This document shows positions 1 to 8,520 of a stretch of 64,000 bases of DNA, piece by piece. The DNA lies in assembly GCF_001629735.1 (NCBI RefSeq), contig NZ_CP015224.1, forward strand, positions 2,232,001 through 2,296,000. Direction: 5' to 3'. Both the position numbers and the translations under genes were made by a program. Under the pieces are notes generated by a model that saw only the letters and a list, made by a program, of their open reading frames with translations, ran no database searches and was not told where the DNA came from. Numbering within the stretch: position 1 is the stretch's first letter; the number at the start of each line of letters is the position of its first letter. The stretch comes from Lysinibacillus sphaericus (GTDB lineage Bacteria > Bacillota > Bacilli > Bacillales_A > Planococcaceae).

Positions 1-387
1 GTGAGTCCCTTTTAATAAAGCCTCTTTCGGAAGATTTACCACAATGTTTTGCTTGAGCGAATCGGCTTTTAATGGCACCGATATAATCGCTACATCATCC
101 ACTTTTACGGTAAAGGAGGATGGTGCTATAAGTAGCTCTGAATGTTGAATTTGAAAGGTTACCTGCTGGCCATTTTGTTTCACATCATCTACTAGATTAT
201 AATAAAAATCTCTCGACGAAGAAGGTCCCTGTAATTCAATGGGCTGTGATAATAATGGCTTGTTTTGCTTCTGATTACCTTCTATTGCCATTGTATTATC
301 ATCTACGGTAATGGTAGCCGCAACAGCGTCGTTTGTAAAACATAAAAAGCCTATAAAAGTAAGTATATAGAAAAATTTGGCTCTCAT
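1..387 (-). CDS. ydaN: YdaN-like (BcsB-family) exopolysaccharide accessory protein, N-terminal part only
   Basis: The reading frame starts with ATG at 387 and runs off the left window edge, so only about 129 N-terminal residues are visible. It begins with a clear signal peptide (MRAKFFYILTFIGFL, then a cleavage region near AVAA) followed by a beta-rich extracellular segment. The ATG overlaps the stop of the upstream glycosyltransferase (TAATG), so the two are translationally coupled. Position as last gene of a ydaJKLMN-type operon and the secreted beta-rich start fit the BcsB/YdaN family, which assists export of a membrane-synthesised polysaccharide. The family call is mainly from context because the diagnostic C-terminal domain lies outside the window. 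Confidence 0.6.
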   Translation of the reverse strand, partial: MRAKFFYILTFIGFLCFTNDAVAATITVDDNTMAIEGNQKQNKPLLSQPIELQGPSSSRDFYYNLVDDVKQNGQQVTFQIQHSELLIAPSSFTVKVDDVAIISVPLKADSLKQNIVVNLPKEALLKGTH

Positions 388-1676
388 TATTCCGCTCCTT
401 TATCTGTTTGCTTTGAAAATCGTTCAGTTTTATACCATTGCACTTCTTGTCCGGTAAACATGCGCTTTATTTCTAAAAATAATGACCATACGACTAATAC
501 GATCCACATTTGAGAATAAGTAAAATACATAAGAATGACATATAAAAAATTCTTTTTATTCATTTCAGTTTTTTCAATACTTAAAGTAATCATTACTTCT
601 CCTAGAAATAGTAAAAAGGCTAGTACCCATAAAACAAGAGCAATATCACCTACGGTTAAACCAATGTCATAAAATAAATTAATAACAAATAAAGCATTGG
701 ATAAAATAACGCCAAAGAAAAATAAGAAATATGTGAAGAAGAAGTAAAATAAATCAAATATAATACTTTTTCTTTTTAAGGTGAAAAATTGGCTTAAAAA
801 CTTCAGAACCACATATTGATTGCCCCTTGCCCACCTTGTTCGTTGTTTCCACCAAACTTTTAATGTCTCTGGCTCCTGCTCCCAAGTAATAGCTTTTGGG
901 AAAAATCGAATATGATAGCCTAAATTATAGACACGGATGGTCAGCTCAGTGTCCTCTGCTAATGCTTTGACATCCCATCCACCTAACTGCTCTAAAACTG
1001 TACGGCGGATTGCAAAATTAGTACCAGGAATGGTCGCTACTTTAAACCACTTCCAACGACCTCCCTGAGCCATCCACTGGAAGCAAATCGTCTCTATATT
1101 AATAAACCTTGTCAACCATGTTTCAGCCGCATTGATGACACGAAACTTCCCTACAGTTGCAGCAGCTTTAGGGTCATTCATGAGACCCATTACTAAATAC
1201 CAAACTGCCATGCGTTCAGGTGTATTATCGGCATCATAGACCACTACAATGTCTCCTGTCGAATCCGCTAACGCAGAATTTAATGCCGAGGATTTACCCT
1301 TCCCTTTGTTCGGCTCCACGGTTTCAATGACTCGCATAAATGGAAACTTTTCAGCATACTGCAAGGCAATATTTCCAGTTTCATCAGAGGAATTATCATT
1401 AATAACAATCACCTCTAATTTATCTTTTGGATAATACAAACGAGACATAGCCCGTAAAGTTTGCTCAATTACGAGTGCTTCATTATGAGCAGGAATAAAA
1501 ACACTGACAGAGGGTACATCGGTCATTTTTTTAGACCATTCATCGATCGGTTTTTCAAATAAACGAAAATGTAAATAGCCTCCCTCCATTAAAAACATAT
1601 GGTAGAGCAGCATAATCCAAATGAGGAAAAGTGAAATAAAAAATAAAAGATTAGCCAGTTGTCTTCCTCTCCTCAA
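387..1676 (-). CDS. ydaM: Membrane glycosyltransferase family 2 (YdaM-like polysaccharide synthase)
   Basis: A processive inverting glycosyltransferase that should polymerise a nucleotide sugar on the cytoplasmic face and pass the chain through the membrane. Visible GT2 hallmarks in order: SVFIPAHNE near residue 57, the DAD metal/UDP site in VVVYDADNTPE, AEDTEL as the catalytic ED motif, and QRTRW as the Q-x-x-R-W acceptor motif. Transmembrane segments lie at the N-terminus and in three or more C-terminal stretches. There is no PilZ domain, so c-di-GMP control would have to come from a partner, here the YdaK-like protein of the same operon. The start is uncertain: the frame opens with TTG at 1676 inside the ydaL 3' end without a convincing ribosome site. 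The 429-residue length fits the family. Confidence 0.85.
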   Translation of the reverse strand: MRRGRQLANLLFFISLFLIWIMLLYHMFLMEGGYLHFRLFEKPIDEWSKKMTDVPSVSVFIPAHNEALVIEQTLRAMSRLYYPKDKLEVIVINDNSSDETGNIALQYAEKFPFMRVIETVEPNKGKGKSSALNSALADSTGDIVVVYDADNTPERMAVWYLVMGLMNDPKAAATVGKFRVINAAETWLTRFINIETICFQWMAQGGRWKWFKVATIPGTNFAIRRTVLEQLGGWDVKALAEDTELTIRVYNLGYHIRFFPKAITWEQEPETLKVWWKQRTRWARGNQYVVLKFLSQFFTLKRKSIIFDLFYFFFTYFLFFFGVILSNALFVINLFYDIGLTVGDIALVLWVLAFLLFLGEVMITLSIEKTEMNKKNFLYVILMYFTYSQMWIVLVVWSLFLEIKRMFTGQEVQWYKTERFSKQTDKGAE

Positions 1677-3093
1677 ATAATCTCTTACGCAATGTGATTC
1701 GTAAACGTAAGGTGCTTATAAAAAATAATGTAACAAACAAAGAAACAATAAGGACAAGTACCCATAAAATTAATTCGAATGGCCGTTCATCGAATACAAT
1801 TTTTAAAAGCTCTGTTTTAGAAAAAGTTAGGTCAATGGTCTGTTCACCATCTTTATGTTGGACGATTGTAACATTCTCTGACTTTACTTGTTGGTTTGTT
1901 TGTCGGAAATTCATGAGTTCTAGCTGAGGATGCCCTTTTAGCACATCAACGAGTTCTTGAACATAGGATGCATTTACATAAGCAGGGTATTGAATGCCAA
2001 TTATTGAACTGGGAACCTGTAATAAATAATCTATTTTTTGTTTCACAGTATACAAAGGATTGATGTCTGTATCAGAAATGGTTCCCACCGTCATTGGATA
2101 AATGGTCCGGTTGTCCATTTGTTTAATATAGAAGGATTGACCTTCTTCCTCGATACTTCCTTTAAATAGGCTACTCTCTTCACGGCTTATCGCCGGATAA
2201 ATTTTCCGGAGTGCTAAATATTCAAGACTTTTTTCAGGTGATGTAGAGGAAGAAAGGATAAAAGGATAACCTTCAATTTGTAGCTTTTGTAAATAACTTA
2301 ATAATTTTTTATTATCATGTAAATAATATATATTTTTTTCAAATTTATCCAATAATATAGGTGTTACCTCAAGAGCAATAGGCACACTATTTCTAGTGAA
2401 TTCCTTTACTACCTTTTCTAACTTTTTCACATCTGTTTTCATATTAATATCTGATAGTACAATAAAAGCAGGATGTGACTGAGGCTTGGGTAATTGCAGC
2501 AAGTCACCCATAACACTAGGCCATTGATATTGTAAAGTCCCTCTATTGACAAAATCTCCGATATAAGCCCAATTGTTCTTTTTAACGATGAAAGGATACG
2601 ATTCATTCATGGAAGAAGCCCTATTCATGACTTCGAAATCAGCAGATGGTAGGACACTTTTCCATTTCACAGGATTGTCTAAACTCTCTCCCCCAATTGT
2701 TCGTAGCTCCACTATTTGACCTTGCTGCCATTTAGCAAAGGGACTGAATTGAAGAGCATTCTCACCAATTAGAATCGCAGAACCCTGAAAACGATTCACC
2801 GCTGCTAGAGCCTTTCCAGGAATAGCTGTTGGATAAGCATTTAAAATAACCAGGCGTTTATATCGTTGTAGCATCTGTTCATCTATTTCTTCAATCGCTA
2901 AAACATCCACGGACGTATATACTTGAAGCATTTCTTGCAATGCCATTACATCAAGATTTGGTTGTTGAGTACTTGTAACAAAGATTAATGCTATATCTTT
3001 GTCATCTTGGACAGCAAATACAGTCTCACTTGATATGAAAGTATAAAAACAAAGCATTCCAATGGCGAACCATAAGTTGTATTTAGAGCGCAC
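1651..3093 (-). CDS. ydaL: YdaL-like membrane-anchored protein, polysaccharide-deacetylase-like (DUF2334 type)
   Basis: A 480-residue protein with an N-terminal signal sequence (about residues 5-28), a large extracellular part and one C-terminal transmembrane helix (about 445-468) followed by a basic tail. It sits between the YdaK and YdaM homologues, exactly where B. subtilis has ydaL, whose product is described as a predicted polysaccharide deacetylase-like protein (DUF2334). I can see PAFIVLSDIN as a plausible beta-strand plus acidic residue of such a barrel, but not a full metal-binding triad, so enzymatic activity is inference. The start is GTG at 3093, overlapping the end of ydaK by 11 bases. 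The 3' end overlaps ydaM by 26 bases, which supports one transcript. Confidence 0.7.
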   Translation of the reverse strand: MRSKYNLWFAIGMLCFYTFISSETVFAVQDDKDIALIFVTSTQQPNLDVMALQEMLQVYTSVDVLAIEEIDEQMLQRYKRLVILNAYPTAIPGKALAAVNRFQGSAILIGENALQFSPFAKWQQGQIVELRTIGGESLDNPVKWKSVLPSADFEVMNRASSMNESYPFIVKKNNWAYIGDFVNRGTLQYQWPSVMGDLLQLPKPQSHPAFIVLSDINMKTDVKKLEKVVKEFTRNSVPIALEVTPILLDKFEKNIYYLHDNKKLLSYLQKLQIEGYPFILSSSTSPEKSLEYLALRKIYPAISREESSLFKGSIEEEGQSFYIKQMDNRTIYPMTVGTISDTDINPLYTVKQKIDYLLQVPSSIIGIQYPAYVNASYVQELVDVLKGHPQLELMNFRQTNQQVKSENVTIVQHKDGEQTIDLTFSKTELLKIVFDERPFELILWVLVLIVSLFVTLFFISTLRLRITLRKRLFEERKTTG

Positions 3094-3940
3094 CTGTTTT
3101 CATCTCTCTTTCTAATTCTGTTAAAAAATCATCAAATGTTGCTTCCATCAATGGACGATAGGTAATAAAGCTTGTTTTATAATTAAGTGTTACCCATTTG
3201 CCATTGACCAATTGATGGTTTTTTAATGCTTGATCTAGTTTGTCATAAATAACTTCCATATGCTGTTCTGTTGTATCGATTAATAGCAAACCTATATGGT
3301 TTTCACGAAAACGAAACTTTTTATCAGTTTGTCTGACCGTTTGTTGAATTCGTTGTGAAAGCTGTTGCCATAAATGCTGTACCTCTTTCGCACCATACAG
3401 CTTTTGGAATTTATCATAATTTTCAAGCTTTAAAATCATAAAGACAAACGTATGTTTATGTCGGTCTGACCTACGCATTTCTTCATTGACACTTATACGC
3501 ATTCTCGTTTCATTATCAAATCCTGTTTCCACATCAATGGCTACATAATTTCTAACATCGTCTTGCAGTTTTTTTAAATAGTTTCTCTGTTCTCTCATTA
3601 ATTCATGCACCTTACCAGCACAAAGAATGAGGATCAATAGCAGAATCCCATAAGCGAAAAACATTTGCATGGAAAAAGTAGTGTTTAGAAAAATGACGGC
3701 TCCTGCTATTCCTGTATATAGTAATGTAGAGCCCGTTATAAAAATAAAGATAAGGCTACTAACAAGCCCAAATACAGTCCCCCTCCAAAGGGTAAGTACA
3801 ATGAGAATCATTAAAAAAATATATAATAATATGCCTTCAGCATCCTGACGGAGTAAAAAATAAGCTGGTATTTGTAACAATAAAATGAGTATCGTTCCAT
3901 AAAGCAAAATAGCTCTATTTCTATTCATTGTGGTACGCAT
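3083..3940 (-). CDS. ydaK: YdaK-like degenerate GGDEF protein, probable c-di-GMP receptor
   Basis: A 285-residue protein with about four N-terminal membrane helices (residues about 10-108), a short coiled linker and a C-terminal GGDEF-fold domain (about 135-280). The catalytic GGDEF signature is replaced by RENHI (212-216), so cyclase activity is not expected. The inhibitory-site motif RxxD is intact as RQTD (203-206), exactly five residues upstream, the canonical spacing. In B. subtilis the corresponding YdaK is reported to be a c-di-GMP-binding regulator of the ydaJKLMN exopolysaccharide genes. The ATG at 3940 follows a GGGAGGT ribosome site and lies within the end of ydaJ (20-base overlap). 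Receptor function is inferred from motif retention. Confidence 0.85.
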   Translation of the reverse strand: MRTTMNRNRAILLYGTILILLLQIPAYFLLRQDAEGILLYIFLMILIVLTLWRGTVFGLVSSLIFIFITGSTLLYTGIAGAVIFLNTTFSMQMFFAYGILLLILILCAGKVHELMREQRNYLKKLQDDVRNYVAIDVETGFDNETRMRISVNEEMRRSDRHKHTFVFMILKLENYDKFQKLYGAKEVQHLWQQLSQRIQQTVRQTDKKFRFRENHIGLLLIDTTEQHMEVIYDKLDQALKNHQLVNGKWVTLNYKTSFITYRPLMEATFDDFLTELEREMKTGAL

Positions 3941-4982
3941 TTTTTACCTCCCTTTCTGCTAATAGTGGTAGCAAATTATCAAAACTATGCGTTAACTTTG
4001 TATTTTTATCGACATAACCTGATGAAGGATCTTTTAGTGCTATCATCTTCTCCATGAACTGCTGAGCTAATTGCTTTTCATTTAACGCCAGCATATATCT
4101 TGCTGCCATGGCATAAACAGCGGGCGATTCAAAGGTAACGGTCGGTTGATTTGTTTGAGCACTATAACGACCATAGAGTCTGCCATCTCTTTTCAAAAGC
4201 TTTAACAGCCAGTTTTTAAATGGAATTGTGTCCCCATCCATCGAAGCAAGATGATAGGCTGTATATAATTGATCAATCATATGCAATTCCTCGTCGAACA
4301 CATAACTTTTGGAGGAAAGGTCAAAATATTTTGGGAAAAATCCTGCCTCAGCTATAGGAGCATTTTGTAAAATATCTAACTGATATTGAACTTGTTGTGG
4401 AGATAATAGGTCATGCTGTTCCATCTTCTGAAAAGCAGAAGGCATAATATAGCTTATGGTTAAAGTAGTTGCTTTATCATGACTGCTGACATCCACAAAA
4501 TCGACAAACAGCTCTTGATTCATCCCATACTGAACCAAATTTTCTCCAATTTTTTTACCCAATTGTTCATAATCTGAATCATGCCACTTCTCACTTGCAT
4601 CTAGTAACACTCGAATAATACGTAGATCATCGATTAGTGCATTCACAGAAGCTTTTTTAGTATCTTCTAATCGCCATACAATAAAGTCATTTGACAAAAA
4701 ATACAATTTCAATACATCAACCTGTTCATCAAAACGTGCATGATCACCTTTTTCTACTAGATAAGCAAGCCATAGCCCAACCGATTCAGATAAAAATACA
4801 TCCTTTTGGTTAGCTAAATCTGTGCGTAACAATCCTTTTTCATTCATTAAATCTTCAATGACAAATTGTTCCGTCTGCGAAATTGCGGGTTCTTTTTGTA
4901 ATGCTACCTCATTTCCATTACAGCTTATTAAAAGAAAAACAACACTAGTTATTAAAAAAAACCATTTTAAAATTTTTATCAT
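3921..4982 (-). CDS. ydaJ: YdaJ-like lipoprotein, putative glycosyl hydrolase (GH8-like)
   Basis: First gene of the polysaccharide operon. The chosen ATG at 4982 has GAGGAA at suitable distance; upstream in-frame ATGs at 4988 and 4997 would overlap or precede that site. The N-terminus is a lipoprotein signal ending in the lipobox LISC, so the protein should be anchored on the outer face of the membrane. About 353 residues remain. The rest is helical with aromatic/acidic segments such as GLWLAY, DDLRIIRVLLDA and YAMAARYMLAL that resemble an (alpha/alpha)6 glycosidase such as GH8. In B. subtilis ydaJ occupies the same place. A role in trimming the secreted polymer is inference. Confidence 0.7.
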   Translation of the reverse strand: MIKILKWFFLITSVVFLLISCNGNEVALQKEPAISQTEQFVIEDLMNEKGLLRTDLANQKDVFLSESVGLWLAYLVEKGDHARFDEQVDVLKLYFLSNDFIVWRLEDTKKASVNALIDDLRIIRVLLDASEKWHDSDYEQLGKKIGENLVQYGMNQELFVDFVDVSSHDKATTLTISYIMPSAFQKMEQHDLLSPQQVQYQLDILQNAPIAEAGFFPKYFDLSSKSYVFDEELHMIDQLYTAYHLASMDGDTIPFKNWLLKLLKRDGRLYGRYSAQTNQPTVTFESPAVYAMAARYMLALNEKQLAQQFMEKMIALKDPSSGYVDKNTKLTHSFDNLLPLLAEREVKNAYHNE

Positions 4983-5101
4983 TGTCATCTTCCTCATTAA
5001 GAGTTATTTTTCTATAATGAAACCAGATTTTATCATGTAGTATACTACAATTAGAATGGCTAAGATTTTATATGAGTAGAATCATACTTTAAATATACTC
5101 T

Positions 5102-5143
5102 AAAAAAAAATGCCCAAACGAGGTCTATAGACCCATCAGGCAT
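5102..5143 (-). terminator. Rho-independent terminator of the isochorismatase gene
   Basis: On the minus strand an ATGCC/GGCAT outer pairing encloses a perfect GGTCTATAGACC inner palindrome, followed by nine T. It lies about 110 bases past the stop of the 5256-5792 gene. Confidence 0.8.
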
Positions 5144-5255
5144 TACACAATTATTCTATAAAAACTATATTTTTTTAATTTCCTTTTTAAAGCAAGATTG
5201 TAAATTGTCATTCCTATTATTTTTGATACAGACCAATGGGTACAACTTATTGGTA

Positions 5256-5792
5256 TCACTTCACAAGCTGTAAGATTGTTTTAAAATGTTCATGGTCTGC
5301 TCGTTGCAAAAGTTCATATAAAATCATTTCCATACTCGTTGGATAAATACCTAGGGCACTCATTTTAGCTAATCCGACTTCCTTATTGGCCTTTGTTCGT
5401 GAAGAAACAGCATCTACCACTACTTCAACTTCAAATCCTTGTTCTTTCAGTTGTCTAGCTGTTTGGTATACGCAAATATGCGTTTCAATGCCCGTAACAA
5501 TAAATTGAGAACGTCCACTTTCCTTTATTGCTTTCACAAATTCGTCTTCTTCCCATGCACTAAAAGCCATCTTAGCAATAGCTTGTCCTTGTAAATGTTG
5601 TGCTATATCGAGTGCCGTACCGCCTAAACGACTTGGGTTTTGTTCTAGCCATAAAACAGGGACTTTCAGTGCTTCCATTGCTTGTATCAGCTTAGCAATA
5701 TTGGCAATCGTTGCTTCACTTTCATCAACAATCGTTGCTAGCTTTCCCTGCACATCTACGACTACTAAACAAGCATTTTCTACTGTAAACAT
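5256..5792 (-). CDS. Isochorismatase-family cysteine hydrolase
   Basis: A 178-residue alpha/beta hydrolase of the isochorismatase-like superfamily (nicotinamidase, YcaC and relatives). The expected triad is visible: the Asp in VVDVQGKL near the start, a Lys in IAKMAFSAW, and the nucleophilic Cys in THICVYQTA preceded by the cis-peptide-type TGIE. The ATG at 5792 has AAAGGGG eight bases upstream; a GTG at 5801 overlaps that site and is unlikely. Substrate cannot be told from the sequence; amide hydrolysis is typical of the family. Monocistronic, with its own terminator. Confidence 0.85.
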   Translation of the reverse strand: MFTVENACLVVVDVQGKLATIVDESEATIANIAKLIQAMEALKVPVLWLEQNPSRLGGTALDIAQHLQGQAIAKMAFSAWEEDEFVKAIKESGRSQFIVTGIETHICVYQTARQLKEQGFEVEVVVDAVSSRTKANKEVGLAKMSALGIYPTSMEMILYELLQRADHEHFKTILQLVK

Positions 5793-5801
5793 TATGAACA
5801 C

Positions 5802-6305
5802 CCCTTTACTATTCTCAATCTATTATACAAAAACTTACTAGGTAATGGGTTAATTTCATACATTTTCATGCATCGTCTTCATAAATAATCGTTTTATTTT
5901 CTAGTCTATCCTTTTCTATAACTCCAACAAGAATGACTTTTTCTACAGATACAAAATCCGAACATTAAACCGTTCGCAATCGACTGAATTTATTTTAATT
6001 ACGAAAATTCTAACTTTATCACCTATGAAATTATACTTTTTGTTCGTATTTGAATTAAAAACGTCTGTTAATTGTGTACATTTTGTTGCGAGGCTGTCGC
6101 TATTCTGCTCAAATATTAAGAATTTTATTTTTTCTCTTGAAAATTAAGTTATAATCCAGTAAAGTTCTGTTATCCCGCTTTAATGGTCCTATTTGCTAAT
6201 AATTGTTCTTAGACGATTAAAGCCCGATCAGTACAGTGTATATTCAGCAGTTCATAGCCACTGGATAAAATTTCACATATTAACCAAACAAGGAGTGTAC
6301 CCACT
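5802..6305 (+). other. Gene-free stretch upstream of serC, with a possible structured leader
   Basis: No supported ORF. A TATAAT at 6150-6155 without a good -35 could be a promoter. Between it and the serC ribosome site two hairpins can be drawn: 6177-6188 with 6212-6223 (GCTTTAAT pairs ATTAAAGC, extended by GTC/GAC across one mismatch), and CAGTG 6234-6238 with CACTG 6259-6263. Neither has a T run, and no known riboswitch class is recognised. Confidence 0.4.
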
Positions 6306-7394
6306 TTGACACAACGTGCATACAATTTCAACGCAGGTCCATCTGCTCTGCCCCAAGAAGTATTAGAAAAAGCTCAACAACAATTAGTAGACTTCCGTGA
6401 CTCAGGTATGTCGATTATGGAAATGAGCCATCGTAGTGCCATTTTCGATGAAGTACATAACGAAGCTATCGCCTTATTGAAAAAGCTATATGCAATACCT
6501 GAAAATTACGAGGTGCTATTTTTACAAGGGGGGGCTAGCCTCCAATTTACAATGGTGCCAATGAACTTCCTATCTACTGACCAAAAAGCAAGTTATGTAT
6601 TATCAGGCTCTTGGTCTGAGAAGGCATTCAAGGAGGCTAAATTTTTCGGTACACCTGTGGAGGCTGCTAGCACGAAAGACAACCAATACCGCAATATTCC
6701 TGCCCTAGCAGACATTCAGTTCGATGAAGATGATGCCTATGTGCACATCACTTCTAATAATACTATTTACGGTACACAGTGGAGAGATTATCCAGATACG
6801 GGAAATGTACCATTAGTTGCCGATATGTCTAGTGATATTCTTTCTAAACCAATTGATATTCAGAAATTTGGACTTATTTATGCAGGTGCTCAAAAAAACC
6901 TAGGTCCTTCAGGTGTTACAGTTGTTATTATACGCAAAGATCTTCTTGAAAAAGCAAATAAAAGTATTCCAACAATGCTTAAATATACAACACATGCTGA
7001 TAGTAATTCTTTATATAATACACCACCTACATTTGGTATCTATATGCTAGGCGAAGTGTTGAAATGGGTAGAATCTAATGGTGGAGTCACTGCAGTTGAG
7101 AAGCGCAATGAATTAAAGGCTAAAGTTATTTATGATGCGATTGACAATAGCAACGGCTTCTATAAAGGCCATGCCACTCCAGAGAGCCGTTCACTTATGA
7201 ATATTACATTCCGTGTAGCCGATGAGGAGCTTGAAAAACAATTCCTAGCGGAAGCAAAAGCAGCTGGCTTTGTAGGGCTAAATGGCCATCGTTCTGTAGG
7301 TGGCTGTCGTGCGTCAACTTATAATGCTGTGCCATTAGAGGCTTGTGAAGCTTTAAGAGACTTTATGGTCGATTTCCAACAAAAACATCAATAA
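6306..7394 (+). CDS. serC: Phosphoserine aminotransferase
   Basis: Transfers the amino group of glutamate to 3-phosphohydroxypyruvate (serine synthesis) and also serves in pyridoxal phosphate synthesis in many bacteria. The 362-residue length is standard for SerC. The N-terminus YNFNAGPSALP is the SerC signature. The PLP-binding Lys is in YAGAQKNLGPSG near residue 197, and the substrate-binding HRSVGGCRAS lies near the C-terminus. The start is TTG at 6306 with AAGGAG ten bases upstream. Stand-alone gene with a long leader and its own terminator; no serA is adjacent. Confidence 0.96.
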   Translation: MTQRAYNFNAGPSALPQEVLEKAQQQLVDFRDSGMSIMEMSHRSAIFDEVHNEAIALLKKLYAIPENYEVLFLQGGASLQFTMVPMNFLSTDQKASYVLSGSWSEKAFKEAKFFGTPVEAASTKDNQYRNIPALADIQFDEDDAYVHITSNNTIYGTQWRDYPDTGNVPLVADMSSDILSKPIDIQKFGLIYAGAQKNLGPSGVTVVIIRKDLLEKANKSIPTMLKYTTHADSNSLYNTPPTFGIYMLGEVLKWVESNGGVTAVEKRNELKAKVIYDAIDNSNGFYKGHATPESRSLMNITFRVADEELEKQFLAEAKAAGFVGLNGHRSVGGCRASTYNAVPLEACEALRDFMVDFQQKHQ

Positions 7395-7407
7395 TGTTAT
7401 GAAAAAT

Positions 7408-7448
7408 GACGATGAGTTACGTTTCTGTAATGACTCGTCTTTTTTTTG
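7408..7448 (+). terminator. Terminator of serC
   Basis: Stem from GACGATGAGTTAC pairing imperfectly with GTAATGACTCGTC, followed by eight T. Confidence 0.8.
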
Positions 7449-7661
7449 TTTCCAATGATAATCTATCCCCATACAAATATCATTATTAGATTTTTATAGC
7501 AAAATTTACTTTTAGGACTTTGCACAATGCCAAAGTTTTAGAGAAAAATATAGATTTTTATGCGGACTATCGGACAGATTACCAGCCTCTATCTATTTAC
7601 TAAACATAGATTATTACTGTAAGGATACTCTTACGAACATAGAGGAAGGGAGGTCTGAACG

Positions 7662-8021
7662 ATGGAGGATAGACGATATACAACACAGATGAACTGGCAA
7701 GGTTGTAAATGTCCAAAAAAGGAAGAGAAATGTTGTCCACGAAAAGAAGAAAAATGCCCTTGTCAAAAAGAAGAAAAATGTACACCGAAAATGAGCAGCA
7801 ATTGTAGAGGCTGTATTTGTCAGCAATTAAGAAAATTAGAGCTAGCTACTACACTAGACATCTTCTTATCTGGAGGTATTAGCTTCTTAGGTGTGACTTT
7901 CATTTCTTTCGATCCAAGAAATTGCTGTGCTTACTTCCTTGAGCCTGGTGCGGCTGCTGCTTCACCTTTAATTGTAGACTGTAATAAAATTGTTGCGATT
8001 CGTAGAGTAGCAGTAGCTTAA
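7662..8021 (+). CDS. Cys/Lys-rich spore coat or exosporium-like protein (CotY/CotZ-like C-terminal half)
   Basis: A 119-residue protein. The first 45 residues are a Cys/Lys/Glu-rich low-complexity stretch with repeated KEEKC units. The remainder starts with GCICQQLRKLE and contains ISFDPRNCCAYFL, a layout reminiscent of CotY/CotZ/ExsY coat proteins (a Cys-containing helix followed by a sheet with paired Cys). The ATG has an excellent AAGGGAGGT site. A CATAGATTA at 7605-7613 resembles the -10 of SigE/SigK promoters, but no matching -35 was found. Function is inferred from composition and partial motif similarity; it could instead be an unrelated Cys-rich structural protein. Confidence 0.6.
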   Translation: MEDRRYTTQMNWQGCKCPKKEEKCCPRKEEKCPCQKEEKCTPKMSSNCRGCICQQLRKLELATTLDIFLSGGISFLGVTFISFDPRNCCAYFLEPGAAAASPLIVDCNKIVAIRRVAVA

Positions 8022-8028
8022 TAAAATT

Positions 8029-8068
8029 AGAGAGGGTACATTCCTATAAGGAACAACCCTCTCTTTTA
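8029..8068 (+). terminator. Terminator of the coat-like gene
   Basis: AGAGAGGGT at 8029-8037 pairs perfectly with ACCCTCTCT at 8056-8064, followed by a short T run. Confidence 0.75.
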
Positions 8069-8071
8069 CAT

Positions 8072-8108
8072 AAAAAAACTCTGTCCATTTTTTAAGGTGA
8101 CAGAGTTT
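8072..8108 (-). terminator. Terminator of the znuCB-zur operon
   Basis: On the minus strand AAACTCTGTC pairs with GACAGAGTTT and is followed by TTTT. The 5' arm overlaps the last codons of zur. Confidence 0.8.
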
Positions 8109-8520
8109 CTTGCTTACAGTCCGGGCATTTCCCATATATTTCAAACTTATGATTTTCAATTTCATAGTCAGGTAGTTTTTCTCCTAACATTTCCATCGGA
8201 CAAAGATTGAGCTCTTTTACATTTCCACAATCCATACAAATAAAATGATGGTGATGATGTGCGGATTCACAGTGCATTCGGAAATTACGTTCTCCAGATA
8301 GCTCTGTTTCCTCTAAAATCCCTAGCTTCACAAATGTAGCAAGGTTGCGGTAAATGGTATCAAAACTCATTCCCGGAAAATCCTTCTTTAAAACATCCAA
8401 TAAATCACGGGCGGTTAGATATTTATCTGTTGCTGCAAACATATCTAATATTAACTCCCGCTTATCTGTTTTTTTAAAACCATTTTCTTTTAAAATTTCC
8501 CACGCTCTTGAAACATTCAT
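8092..8520 (-). CDS. zur: Zinc uptake regulator, Fur family
   Basis: A 142-residue Fur-family repressor: N-terminal winged helix (about 1-80, recognition region SFDTIYRNLATF), then the metal-binding/dimer domain with HHHHHFICMDCG and a closing CPDC, giving the two CxxC pairs of a structural Zn site. Zur rather than Fur or PerR is favoured because it ends an operon with a znuC/znuB-type transporter whose promoter carries a Zur-box-like palindrome (10160-10181). The ATG overlaps the znuB stop as ATGA, so it is co-translated and probably autoregulated by zinc. Confidence 0.9.
   Translation of the reverse strand: MNVSRAWEILKENGFKKTDKRELILDMFAATDKYLTARDLLDVLKKDFPGMSFDTIYRNLATFVKLGILEETELSGERNFRMHCESAHHHHHFICMDCGNVKELNLCPMEMLGEKLPDYEIENHKFEIYGKCPDCKQETLSP

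Noticed and set aside
7662-7800. KEEKC units as a tandem DNA repeat
   Set aside because: The units are short and degenerate at the DNA level. They reflect amino-acid composition rather than a nucleotide repeat array.
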